From an uncultured Clostridium sp. (GTDB lineage: Bacteria > Bacillota > Clostridia > TANB77 > CAG-508): DNA of 20,477 nucleotides. Shown one piece after another: positions 14,397 through 20,477 of this stretch. Within the stretch, counting starts at the first letter, position 1; the number at the start of each line of letters is the position of its first letter. The stretch covers positions 1-20,477 of the forward strand of contig URWN01000024.1 of NCBI GenBank assembly GCA_900551615.1. The letters are read 5' to 3'. Position numbers and translations under genes: made by a program. The notes beneath the pieces were generated by a model. That model saw only the letters and a list, made by a program, of their open reading frames with translations. It was not told the DNA's origin and did no database searches.

Positions 14397-15053
14397 ATGA
14401 AAAAAATATTAAAATATGGAACAATTGCAATTATTATAATGGTAACAATTATTATAGGTATAAATTTATATGTGAAAATATCTACTAATAAACAAATAGT
14501 GCAAGGAGCAGACTATACAAAATTATCAAACATAGATTGTATAATAGTTTTAGGTGCCGGAATATGGAATAATGAACCTAGTCCTATGCTAGAAGATAGA
14601 TTATTAGAAGGAATAAATTTATATAAAAATAATGTATCAAATAAAATAATAATGAGTGGAGACCATGGTAGAGCAGAATATGATGAAGTAAATATAATGA
14701 AAAACTATGCTATTGAAAGAGGAGTTAAATCAGAAGATATTTTTATGGACCATGCAGGATTTTCAACTTATGAAAGTATTTATAGAGCAAAAGCAATTTT
14801 TAAAGCGAAAAGAATTGTTATAGTAACTCAAAAATATCATTTGTATAGAGCATTATATATTGCAAAACAACTAGATTTAGAAGCATATGGAGTTGGAGCA
14901 GATCCAAGACAATATGTAGGAGCAACATATAGAGAAATAAGAGAAATATTGGCAAGAGATAAAGATTTTATAAAATGTATATTTAAGCCAGAACCTACAT
15001 ACTTAGGAGAAACAATTCCTGTCAGTGGTAATGGAGATGTTACAAATGATTAA
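14397..15053 (+). CDS. SanA/YdcF-like membrane protein (DUF218)
   Basis: 218 aa from ATG 14397, preferred over the in-frame ATG 14382 because GGAG (14384-14387) is correctly spaced for it and the protein then starts MKKILKYG directly before its membrane anchor (about 8-27). The outer part is a DUF218 Rossmann-like domain: CIIVLGAGIWNNEPSPMLEDRLLEG, IIMSGDHG (84-91), YDEVNIMKNYAIERGV, TYESIYRAKAIF (124-135) and IVTQKYHLYRALYIA (142-156). Relatives such as E. coli SanA affect the envelope permeability barrier; the reaction is unknown. The position between ECF envelope-stress modules fits an envelope role. It ends before a strong terminator. Confidence 0.85.
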   Translation: MKKILKYGTIAIIIMVTIIIGINLYVKISTNKQIVQGADYTKLSNIDCIIVLGAGIWNNEPSPMLEDRLLEGINLYKNNVSNKIIMSGDHGRAEYDEVNIMKNYAIERGVKSEDIFMDHAGFSTYESIYRAKAIFKAKRIVIVTQKYHLYRALYIAKQLDLEAYGVGADPRQYVGATYREIREILARDKDFIKCIFKPEPTYLGETIPVSGNGDVTND

Positions 15054-15055
15054 AT

Positions 15056-15087
15056 AAGCAAGTGATTGATACTCACTTGCTTTTATA
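15056..15087 (+). terminator. Intrinsic terminator after the SanA-like gene
   Basis: AAGCAAGTGA (15056-15065), loop TTGATAC, TCACTTGCTT (15073-15082), then TTTAT. Confidence 0.85.
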
Positions 15088-15106
15088 CTATATATTAAAA
15101 AAATTA

Positions 15107-15141
15107 TGAAACTTTATTTAATGTTACTGTTATATATAAAT
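15107..15141 (+). promoter_or_regulatory. Possible ECF-type promoter before sigma fusion gene
   Basis: TGAAAC (15107-15112), a 17-base gap, then TTATAT inside GTTATATATAAAT (15129-15141), 50 bases before the start. TGAAAC is the classic ECF -35 sequence of low-GC Gram-positives, and the downstream element nearly matches the one before sigma gene 2. Autoregulation is inferred. Confidence 0.4.
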
Positions 15142-15156
15142 GAAAGCAGGTAAAAA

Positions 15157-16983
15157 ATGGAGAAAGATTTAGATAAAAAATTGTACAATGATTATTTGAA
15201 TGGAGAAAAGGAAACATTTGAAATTCTTTATAACAAATACAAAAATAAAATTGAATATTTCATTTATAACATAGTAAAAGACTATCAAAAAGCAGAGGAT
15301 ATAGCACAAGAAACTTTTATATATGTTATACAACACCAAATGAGAGAAAATAGTTCATTTAAATACTATATATATCTTGTTGCAAGAAGCAAAGCACTAA
15401 ATTATATAAATGTAGAAAAAAGAAGAAATGAAATAACAGAAAAATATCTTGCAAATGATAATGAACAAATTGAAAAAGACGTATTAGATATTATTACAGC
15501 AGAGGAAAGTAAAAAAGAACTATTAGAATCAATAGAATTGTTAGATGAAAGATATAAAAATGCAATTTATCTCGTAAATATTGAAGGTCTATCTTATGAA
15601 GAAACATCTAAAATATTAGGAGAAACTCTACAAAACACAAAGAATTTAGTACATAGAGGGAAAAAACAATTAAGAAAAATCCTGCTAAAGAAAGGATTTA
15701 ATGAAATGAATAAAGTTTTGAAAATTTTTGTAATAATTATATGCATTACAATCGCATTATCAGGAATAGTCTATGCTACAACAGTTATATATAATAAGTA
15801 TATAAAAAATAATACAAATCATAATATTACAATGAACCCATCATATCAAAGTACACTAGATGAAAATACAATAAATAATTTATGGGTGGGAACATTAGAT
15901 TTAGCATGGAAAGAACTAGAAGATAAAATTGGATTAAATAAGATAGAATTAGAAGGTGAAATGCCACAAATTGCAAATGATTTAAATGAAAGTACATTTT
16001 CAAAAGAAATGCTGAATCCAAATGATTATAAAATAAATGTAGAAAGAACAGTTACAAATGGATACAAAATAGATGCTACACTTAATAAAGAATTGAATTT
16101 TTTAGAATCATTTGATAATTTTAATGATTATAAATGGACATTTGGAAACAGTGATGAAGCTATTAAATATTTTGGAATAAATAATGTAAGTCCAGAAAAA
16201 ATGAATAAAAATGTTGAAATTCTATTTTATAATAAATTAAATAATGGTAGTTTATTAAGTAATGATATGGCTATAAAATTAAAGACAAAAGAAGGAGACG
16301 AAATAATACTTTATAGAACAGATGATAAAAAATCATTTGACGAATATTATGAAGACATAAAAGCAAAAACAAAAAACTATAAAGGACGTACAGAATTTTC
16401 AGAAGATGACGAATTAAGAGTTCCATATGTAAAGGTAAATGGAATGATTAATTACGACCAATTATATGATAAAAAGATAAAAAATTCTAAAGGATTATAC
16501 ATATATGATGTTATCCAAAATGTTAATTTTTACTTGAATGAAAGAGGATGTAATTTATCAAGCAAAGCAACTATGGTTACAGAATATATGGGAATAGGAC
16601 AAGATACAAAATATTGTTATTTTCAAGATACTTTTATAATATTTATGAAAGAGGGAAATTCTGATAAACCATATTTTGCATTAAAAGTAGATAACAATGA
16701 TATTTTAGAAAAGATAGAAGAAACAGATGGACCAAAAATATTTGATAGTACAACTTTAGCAGATAGAGAAAAATATTATAGCAAATATTTACAAGGGGGA
16801 GAATATAAATTTTTTGAAGATGAAAAATATGAGTATTATTATCCTTCACAAAAAACAAAGGTTGTTATGGTATATTTTCCAAATTGGGTTGCAATGACAG
16901 CAGAAGAAGCATTAAAACAAGGAAAAATATCTATGGATTTGTTAGATAAATATGAAATTGAATATTTTAAAAAAGAAAAATAA
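15157..16983 (+). CDS. ECF sigma factor fused to a transmembrane and extracytoplasmic domain (module 3)
   Basis: A single uninterrupted 608-aa chain. Residues 1-183 are a complete ECF sigma factor: region 2 with YQKAEDIAQETFIYVIQ (43-59) and YYIYLVARSKALNYI (70-84), and region 4 with LLDERYKNAIYLVNIEGLSYEE (128-149) and the helix ETLQNTKNLVHRGKKQLRKIL (156-176). Residues 187-207 are a transmembrane helix (VLKIFVIIICITIALSGIVYA). Residues 215-608 are a large outer domain I cannot assign; it includes NLWVGTLDLAWKEL (241-254) and FIIFMKEGNSDKPYFALKV. Such outer domains are usually encoded as a separate anti-sigma gene, so sigma and tether appear merged here. M184 (ATG 15706) has AAAGGA 9 bases upstream, so a separate membrane protein could also be made from an internal start. 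The main start lies behind GCAGG. A fused sigma would need proteolytic release to act freely; this is inference. Confidence 0.85.
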   Translation: MEKDLDKKLYNDYLNGEKETFEILYNKYKNKIEYFIYNIVKDYQKAEDIAQETFIYVIQHQMRENSSFKYYIYLVARSKALNYINVEKRRNEITEKYLANDNEQIEKDVLDIITAEESKKELLESIELLDERYKNAIYLVNIEGLSYEETSKILGETLQNTKNLVHRGKKQLRKILLKKGFNEMNKVLKIFVIIICITIALSGIVYATTVIYNKYIKNNTNHNITMNPSYQSTLDENTINNLWVGTLDLAWKELEDKIGLNKIELEGEMPQIANDLNESTFSKEMLNPNDYKINVERTVTNGYKIDATLNKELNFLESFDNFNDYKWTFGNSDEAIKYFGINNVSPEKMNKNVEILFYNKLNNGSLLSNDMAIKLKTKEGDEIILYRTDDKKSFDEYYEDIKAKTKNYKGRTEFSEDDELRVPYVKVNGMINYDQLYDKKIKNSKGLYIYDVIQNVNFYLNERGCNLSSKATMVTEYMGIGQDTKYCYFQDTFIIFMKEGNSDKPYFALKVDNNDILEKIEETDGPKIFDSTTLADREKYYSKYLQGGEYKFFEDEKYEYYYPSQKTKVVMVYFPNWVAMTAEEALKQGKISMDLLDKYEIEYFKKEK

Positions 16984-17044
16984 TTGTAAAAGACTTTAAT
17001 CCTTTAATTATAAATTTAAAGTAGAAAAAATAAGATTACCTAAT

Positions 17045-17074
17045 AAAAGAATAGCTAATTTTAGCTATTCTTTT
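17045..17074. terminator. Bidirectional terminator between convergent genes
   Basis: A perfect palindrome AAAAGAATAGCTAA (17045-17058), TT, TTAGCTATTCTTTT (17061-17074): T runs follow the hairpin on both strands. It serves the sigma fusion gene on the plus strand and the peroxiredoxin gene on the minus strand, overlapping the latter's stop codon by two bases. Confidence 0.88.
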
Positions 17075-17780
17075 ATTTACAATTACTTTCATCAGAAGAA
17101 TTAACATTCTTTTCGCAAATTTTCGGTGGCTCTTTAAAACTCAAATACCAATTAATTCCATTTTGATTTTCTTTAATATAATTTTGTCTTTCTTGAAGCT
17201 CTTCAAAAGTCTTTGGTGTAGGAACAATAACTGGTTGCCCAGGCATCCAATTTGCAGCAGTAGAACCACCACTACAATCAGTCATTTGCAAAGCTTGAAC
17301 AGTCCTTATAATTTCAGGTACAAATCTACCAACATTTAAAGGATAGACAAAAATAGTTCTAACAATACCATTGTCATCAATTATAAAAACATTTCTAACA
17401 GTTTCTGTTGCACTTACATCATTTGAAATCATTCCATATTTTCTTGCTATTTGACCATTTCTATCTGCAACAATAGGAAATGGAAGCTGTATTCCAGTTC
17501 TGCAATAAATATCATACATCCAAGCTAAATGAGAGGGATTGCTATCGATACTTAATCCTAAAAGCTCAGTATTCATTTGTTGGAAATATGTATAAGCTCT
17601 AGAAAATGCTATCATTTCTGTAGTACATACTGGGGTAAAATCTCCAGGATGACTAAAAAATACTAACCATTTGCCTTTATAATCATTTAAATTTCTGGGA
17701 CCAAAAGTTGTAGTTGCTTCAAAGTCTGGTGCTTTTTGTCCTATTTTAACATTTCCGTTCATCATTAATTCATAGTCCAT
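17073..17780 (-). CDS. Peroxiredoxin (1-Cys / Prx6-type, AhpC-TSA family)
   Basis: A 235-aa cytoplasmic peroxiredoxin that reduces hydrogen peroxide and organic hydroperoxides. The peroxidatic motif PGDFTPVCTTE holds C52 with T49 and P45; R129 in ETVRNVF completes the active site. The long C-terminal arm (167-235) with ANWMPGQPVIVPTPKT is typical of the Prx6 branch common in archaea and anaerobes. Further cysteines are C93, C169, C222 and C234; C222 or C234 in the tail could act as resolving cysteine, as in archaeal relatives. It starts behind GAAAGGAG (plus-strand 17791-17798, 10 bases before ATG). It is transcribed alone and converges on the sigma fusion gene with a shared terminator. Confidence 0.92.
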   Translation of the reverse strand: MDYELMMNGNVKIGQKAPDFEATTTFGPRNLNDYKGKWLVFFSHPGDFTPVCTTEMIAFSRAYTYFQQMNTELLGLSIDSNPSHLAWMYDIYCRTGIQLPFPIVADRNGQIARKYGMISNDVSATETVRNVFIIDDNGIVRTIFVYPLNVGRFVPEIIRTVQALQMTDCSGGSTAANWMPGQPVIVPTPKTFEELQERQNYIKENQNGINWYLSFKEPPKICEKNVNSSDESNCK

Positions 17781-17812
17781 AAAAAATAAACTCCTTTCAT
17801 TTTTTATATATT

Positions 17813-17818
17813 ATTATA
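17813..17818 (-). promoter_or_regulatory. -10 box candidate for the peroxiredoxin gene
   Basis: On the minus strand TATAAT lies 32 bases before the start codon. No clear -35 box accompanies it. The rest of the 294-base divergent gap (17781-18074) is a featureless AT-rich sequence apart from the plus-strand promoter near 17971-18000. Confidence 0.35.
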
Positions 17819-17970
17819 AAAAACAAAAAAGAGTGAGAAATTTTTATATAATTAAATAAGAAATCATTGAAATTTCGAAACAAATAAAAAAATGATATAT
17901 AAAAAATATAAAACTTTGCAAAATATAGTAATATTTTCATAAAATAAAAAAACACTTTTGTAAAAAAATA

Positions 17971-18000
17971 TTACACAAACTGACAAAAAAATTGTATAAT
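17971..18000 (+). promoter_or_regulatory. Promoter candidate for the acetyltransferase gene
   Basis: -35 TTACAC (17971-17976), an 18-base spacer, and -10 TATAAT (17995-18000), 74 bases before the start codon. The start itself has AAAAGGGAGA 10 bases upstream. Confidence 0.5.
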
Positions 18001-18074
18001 ATAAACCCTAAAAAAGAAAAAACTGAAAAAATTACAGCAAAATTCATAAAAGAAAAAGGGAGATATTACTAAAA

Positions 18075-18668
18075 ATGAGAAGTTTAGAAACTAAAAGATA
18101 TATACTAAGAATACCAGGAGTAGAAGATGCAGAAGAAATTTATGAAAGATGGGGAACAGACAAAGAAAATATGGCACAATATAAGGAACATAGTATGTAT
18201 AAAAATGTAATTGAAGCAAAAGCAATAATCAGTGCAGCAATACGAGAAAAAGAAGACGGAGTTATATATTGGATAATAGAAAACAAGAAAAATAACAATA
18301 TAGTTGGATATATAAATCTACCAGCAGGTGTAATAAAAGACAAAAAAAGAGAAATAGCATTTTATTTTTTAAAAGGATATAGAACAGAGGGAACGCCTGA
18401 AGAAGTACTAAAAGGTGTAATTGATTATATTTTTACAAAAGAAGAATACGAAACAATAATTACAAAATTTTATGCAGCAAATGAGCAAGACACAGAAGTA
18501 CTTAATGATGTACTAACAAAAGTTGGAATGACAAGAGAAGGTATTTTAAGAAATAGATTGATTAATGACGAAGGAAGAAAAATAGATAAGCATATATATT
18601 CTATTTTAAAAGAAGAATGGATAATAAATAAAACTAACAATAAAAATAATAAAGTATATGTGAAATAA
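18075..18668 (+). CDS. GNAT-family N-acetyltransferase (RimJ/RimL-like)
   Basis: A 197-aa acetyltransferase of the RimJ/RimL type (PF13302), transferring an acetyl group from acetyl-CoA to an amine. The N-terminus LETKRYILRIPGVEDAEEIYERW is characteristic (normally LxTxRLxLRxxxxxDA). The core strands are YWIIENKKNNNIVGYINL (84-101) and REIAFYF. The CoA pyrophosphate loop is unusual (GYRTEGTPEEVLKGV instead of the common RGxGxATEA). The C-terminal part has NDVLTKVGMTREGILRNRL, the typical 'GF.rEG.lR' signature. The substrate could be a protein N-terminus, an antibiotic or a small molecule. It is a single gene followed closely by the aldolase promoter; no terminator is obvious. Confidence 0.85.
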   Translation: MRSLETKRYILRIPGVEDAEEIYERWGTDKENMAQYKEHSMYKNVIEAKAIISAAIREKEDGVIYWIIENKKNNNIVGYINLPAGVIKDKKREIAFYFLKGYRTEGTPEEVLKGVIDYIFTKEEYETIITKFYAANEQDTEVLNDVLTKVGMTREGILRNRLINDEGRKIDKHIYSILKEEWIINKTNNKNNKVYVK

Positions 18669-18685
18669 AAAACTTATAAAATCTC

Positions 18686-18714
18686 TTGACATATTAATAT
18701 TTTAGAAATAAAAT
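18686..18714 (+). promoter_or_regulatory. Near-consensus sigma-A promoter for the aldolase gene
   Basis: -35 TTGACA (perfect, 18686-18691), a 17-base spacer, and -10 TAAAAT (18709-18714). It is the best promoter in the window, as expected for a central glycolytic gene. Confidence 0.85.
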
Positions 18715-18784
18715 AGCATTGAAAAATAAAATGTTAATAAAAAAGAAAAAAATGTTAACAATAAAAATGTTAGGAGGAATTAAT

Positions 18785-19717
18785 ATGGCATTAGTAACAA
18801 CAAAAGAAATGTTTGAAAAATCAATGAAAGAAGGATATGCAATAGGAGCATTTAATGTAAACAACATGGAAATAATACAAGGAATTGTAGATGCAGCAGC
18901 AGAAGCAAATTCACCTGTAATATTACAAGTATCATCAAGTGCAATAAAATATGCAAGAATAAATTATTTAATGAAAATGGTACAAGCAGCAGTAGAAGAG
19001 CATCCAAATATACCAATAGCAATACATCTAGACCATGGACCAGACTTTGAAACAGCAAAAATGTGTATAGACAATGGTTTCACATCAGTAATGATAGACG
19101 GTTCAAAATATAACTTTGAAGAAAATGTGGCATTAACAAAAAAAGTAGTAGACTATGCACATGCACATGGAGTTCCAGTAGAAGCTGAACTTGGAAAATT
19201 AGCAGGAATAGAAGACGATGTAAATGTAGCAGCAAATGATGCAATGTACACAGATCCAGCACAAGCAGAAGAATTTGTAAAAAGAACAGGATGCGATTCA
19301 TTAGCAATAGCAATTGGTACAAGCCATGGAGCATACAAGTTTAAAGGTGAAGCAAGATTAAGATTTGATATTTTAAAAGAAGTAAAGGAAAGAATACCAA
19401 ATACACCTATAGTATTACATGGGGCATCAACAGTAATACCTGAATTAGTAAATATGTGTAATGAATTTGGTGGAAATATACCAGGAGCAAAAGGTGTTCC
19501 AGATGAAATATTACATGAAGCAAGTATTTCTGGTGTTTCAAAAATAAATGTTGATACAGATTTAAGACTTGCAATGACAGCAGGAATCAGAAAAACATTT
19601 GTAGAAAATCCAAATGTTTTTGATCCTAGAAAATATTTAGGAGAAGCAAGAGAATTAATAAAAGAAACAGTAAAACACAAAATAGTTGATGTTTTCGGTT
19701 CAGCAAATAAAGCATAA
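18785..19717 (+). CDS. fba: Class II fructose-bisphosphate aldolase
   Basis: A 310-aa zinc-dependent aldolase that splits fructose 1,6-bisphosphate into dihydroxyacetone phosphate and glyceraldehyde 3-phosphate in glycolysis, in the cytoplasm. Seen: AFNVNNMEI near the N-terminus; HLDHGPD with catalytic D83 and zinc ligand H84; SVMIDGS (101-107); VEAELG with E135; GTSHGAYKFKG with H181; VLHGAST with H212; and INVDTDLR (255-261), the phosphate-binding end. The reading frame extends upstream to 18719 from a TTG, but ATG 18785 is the start: TTAGGAGG lies 6 bases before it and the family always begins MALV/MPLV. It is preceded by a consensus promoter and directly followed by an IS200-type element. 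The related class I enzyme can be excluded. Very high A/T and codon bias fit a highly expressed host gene. Confidence 0.96.
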   Translation: MALVTTKEMFEKSMKEGYAIGAFNVNNMEIIQGIVDAAAEANSPVILQVSSSAIKYARINYLMKMVQAAVEEHPNIPIAIHLDHGPDFETAKMCIDNGFTSVMIDGSKYNFEENVALTKKVVDYAHAHGVPVEAELGKLAGIEDDVNVAANDAMYTDPAQAEEFVKRTGCDSLAIAIGTSHGAYKFKGEARLRFDILKEVKERIPNTPIVLHGASTVIPELVNMCNEFGGNIPGAKGVPDEILHEASISGVSKINVDTDLRLAMTAGIRKTFVENPNVFDPRKYLGEARELIKETVKHKIVDVFGSANKA

Positions 19718-19725
19718 GTAATTAT

Positions 19726-19750
19726 CCCCCGGCTTAGCCGGGGGTTTTAC
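19726..19750 (+). terminator. IS end hairpin, also a likely terminator for the aldolase gene
   Basis: An 8-bp GC-only stem with 3-base loop, 8 bases after the aldolase stop codon, followed by TTTT. It is the tnpA-distal end of the IS element, and its structure should stop transcripts from the aldolase gene. Confidence 0.7.
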
Positions 19751-19756
19751 TCTAAC

Positions 19757-19776
19757 GGCCTATAAGGCCTTTTTTA
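19757..19776 (+). terminator. Second hairpin with T run inside the IS
   Basis: GGCCT (19757-19761), loop ATA, AGGCC (19765-19769), then six T residues (19770-19775). It lies just inside the IS end and reads as an intrinsic terminator on the plus strand. A further hairpin GCGCTT-AA-AAGCGC (19783-19796) follows. Confidence 0.65.
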
Positions 19777-19819
19777 CCAGCTGCGCTTAAAAGCGCTTGT
19801 GCGATCCGTCACACGCTTT

Positions 19820-20284
19820 CTATTTCCGGTTACCCGTAAACGGGTCTATCGCCTCTAAAGTTAGCTGCTCGGCCAGGTGATCTTCGCTTAATTGTTGCTG
19901 GATATACTCCGTTATTTTCTTTTCATTCTTTCCTACTGTACTTACATAATATCCTCTACACCAAAACTGCCGGTTCCTATACTTGTACTTCATGTCCCCC
20001 CATTTCTCATATATCATCAAACTACTCTTCCCCTTCAAAAATCCCATAAAGGTCGATATACTAAATTTAGGCGGCACTTCCACTAGCATATGGATATGAT
20101 CTGGGCACGCTTCCGCTTCTAGTAAATTTACCCCTTTCCATTTGCATAATTCCCGTAGGATTTGTCCAATCTCGTACCGTTTCTGTCCATAAAAAACCTT
20201 TCTTCTGTATTTCGGTGCAAATACAACATGATATTTACACTCCCATTTCGTGTGTGATAAACTATGTATGTCGTTTTTTTGCAT
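19820..20284 (-). CDS. tnpA: IS200-type transposase TnpA (HUH-Y1)
   Basis: A 154-aa, full-length Y1 transposase that moves the IS as single-stranded DNA. The HUH motif is H63-I-H65 in CPDHIHMLVEVPP; the catalytic tyrosine is Y127 in EKKITEYIQQQ, matching Y127 of the IS608 enzyme; other family marks are WECKYHVVFAPKYRRKVF (14-31), RELCKWKGV and FWCRGYYVSTVGKN (107-120). The start ATG (20282-20284 on the minus strand) has GGGAGG 10 bases upstream, but that site lies in an 11-bp inverted repeat (see separate entry). All motifs are intact, so the enzyme is probably functional. The codon use is GC-richer than the neighbouring host genes. Confidence 0.95.
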   Translation of the reverse strand: MQKNDIHSLSHTKWECKYHVVFAPKYRRKVFYGQKRYEIGQILRELCKWKGVNLLEAEACPDHIHMLVEVPPKFSISTFMGFLKGKSSLMIYEKWGDMKYKYRNRQFWCRGYYVSTVGKNEKKITEYIQQQLSEDHLAEQLTLEAIDPFTGNRK

Positions 20285-20291
20285 TACGACA

Positions 20292-20356
20292 AAACCTCCC
20301 TACGATTGATAATATTGCAGTTGACGGACCGCAAGTATTACTTTCTAGGGAGGTTT
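20292..20356 (-). promoter_or_regulatory. tnpA 5' leader inverted repeat sequestering the ribosome binding site
   Basis: AAACCTCCCTA (20292-20302) and TAGGGAGGTTT (20346-20356) are perfectly complementary over 11 bp with a 43-base loop. In the minus-strand transcript the gene-proximal arm contains the GGGAGG ribosome binding site of tnpA, so folding hides it. IS200 elements are known to repress their transposase by such leader structures. Confidence 0.75.
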
Positions 20357-20394
20357 CTCTATTCCTTCAAAGACTCATAGCTAAAGCTTTACGG

Positions 20395-20417
20395 AACCCC
20401 TGGTCTAACCAGGGGTT
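20395..20417. repeat. IS200 end hairpin (upstream of tnpA)
   Basis: A perfect 10-bp stem AACCCCTGGT / ACCAGGGGTT with loop CTA. It is the counterpart of the hairpin at 19726-19744 and marks the tnpA-proximal end of the element. Confidence 0.7.
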
Positions 20418-20428
20418 TTCTGAATACA

Positions 20429-20466
20429 AAAAGGAGATGTCTTCATGGGCATCTCCTTTTGTGTTT
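20429..20466 (+). terminator. Intrinsic terminator downstream of the IS, probably the original aldolase terminator
   Basis: AAAAGGAGATG (20429-20439) pairs with CATCTCCTTTT (20450-20460) around a 10-base loop, followed by GTGTTT. The AT/GC balance and A-rich/T-rich shoulders match host terminators, and it lies outside the IS hairpin. The bases after it (AGGGGGAAAAT at the window end) may be the ribosome binding site of a gene beyond the window. Confidence 0.7.
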
Positions 20467-20477
20467 AGGGGGAAAAT

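Larger units (their letters stand above)
19726..20417 (-). mobile_element. IS200-type insertion sequence (tnpA only)
   Basis: An approximately 0.7-kb single-gene element of the IS200/IS605 group. It is bounded by two short GC-rich hairpins: CCCCCGGC-TTA-GCCGGGGG (19726-19744) and AACCCCTGGT-CTA-ACCAGGGGTT (20395-20417). Both are followed on the plus strand by TTTT, and both have the size and 3-base loop expected for the ends bound by TnpA. The true cleavage points lie a few bases outside and cannot be fixed without an empty site. The sequence is clearly GC-richer than the flanking DNA, a sign of transfer. There is no tnpB, no terminal inverted repeat of the DDE type and no evident target duplication, as expected for this family. 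Confidence 0.85.

Noticed and set aside
14397..15053. Vancomycin resistance gene
   Set aside because: SanA homologues are sometimes annotated as vancomycin exclusion proteins, but that describes outer-membrane permeability in Gram-negatives and does not transfer to this host.
18719..18784. 22-residue N-terminal extension of the aldolase
   Set aside because: It begins with TTG just after the -10 box, is lysine-rich noise, and the family start MALV with AGGAGG lies at 18785.
19153..19680. 175-aa open frame antisense to the aldolase gene
   Set aside because: It is a by-product of the aldolase codon pattern; no ribosome binding site or recognisable protein, and the sense gene is certain. The two other antisense frames here (18852-19058, 19080-19334) are leucine-rich shadows of the same gene.
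19892..20086. Plus-strand frame within the IS as a possible accessory gene
   Set aside because: It is the complement of tnpA, with no ribosome binding site and no family resemblance.
1..20477. TGA recoded as tryptophan (Mollicutes-like code)
   Set aside because: Several genes end cleanly at TGA with coupled downstream starts (for example 11467-11469), and tryptophan is written TGG throughout.
1..20477. CRISPR array, tRNA, rRNA or prophage
   Set aside because: No regularly spaced repeats, no cloverleaf-like sequence and no phage structural or integrase gene were found on reading both strands.

Overview
The window is a stretch of very AT-rich chromosome, most likely from an uncultured low-GC Firmicute (gut Clostridia or a relative). 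The grounds are strong AGGAGG-type ribosome binding sites, codon use dominated by AAA/ATA/GAA, the standard genetic code (TGA ends several genes), ECF sigma/anti-sigma modules of clostridial style, a class II fructose-bisphosphate aldolase and a DUF2082-type zinc ribbon. No rRNA, tRNA, CRISPR array or phage module was recognised.

Region 1 (18-7808) is a tightly packed plus-strand catabolic-looking block. It starts with a fusion of a HAD 5'-nucleotidase-like domain to a nucleoside hydrolase, then a 2H (LigT-like) phosphoesterase, a broken remnant of a second HAD nucleotidase, a cytoplasmic GH2 beta-glycosidase, a cytoplasmic class-A-beta-lactamase-fold serine hydrolase, a small HAD phosphatase and a polytopic MFS-like transporter. 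A glucoamylase-like (PF10091/GH144-type) protein follows behind its own promoter. None of the enzymes has a signal peptide, so they should act on imported or internal substrates: nucleotides at the 5' end, oligosaccharides at the 3' end.

Region 2 (7809-10900) holds short, mostly unrecognised genes in three transcription units separated by clear hairpin terminators: an 80-aa protein; a 192-aa basic protein plus a 50-aa partner behind a hairpin that can mask or expose a Shine-Dalgarno site; and a unit with an MmcQ/YjbR-like protein followed by three small membrane-anchored proteins.

Region 3 (10901-16983) contains three ECF sigma factor modules of three different designs. The first is a classical sigma plus zinc-binding membrane anti-sigma pair. 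The second is a sigma gene broken by a one-base frameshift, followed by a PepSY-like membrane protein. The third is a sigma factor fused in one reading frame to a transmembrane segment and a large extracytoplasmic domain. Each sigma gene has a TGWWAC box 50-64 bases before its start, resembling an ECF -35 element. A zinc-ribbon gene and a SanA/YdcF-like envelope gene lie between the second and third modules.

Region 4 (17000-20477) is metabolic. It has a convergent peroxiredoxin gene sharing a bidirectional terminator with the sigma fusion, a GNAT acetyltransferase, and the aldolase behind a near-consensus promoter. A GC-richer IS200-type insertion sequence (tnpA on the minus strand, no tnpB) sits directly behind the aldolase, apparently between that gene and its original terminator. 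Its tnpA Shine-Dalgarno site is locked in an 11-bp inverted repeat.
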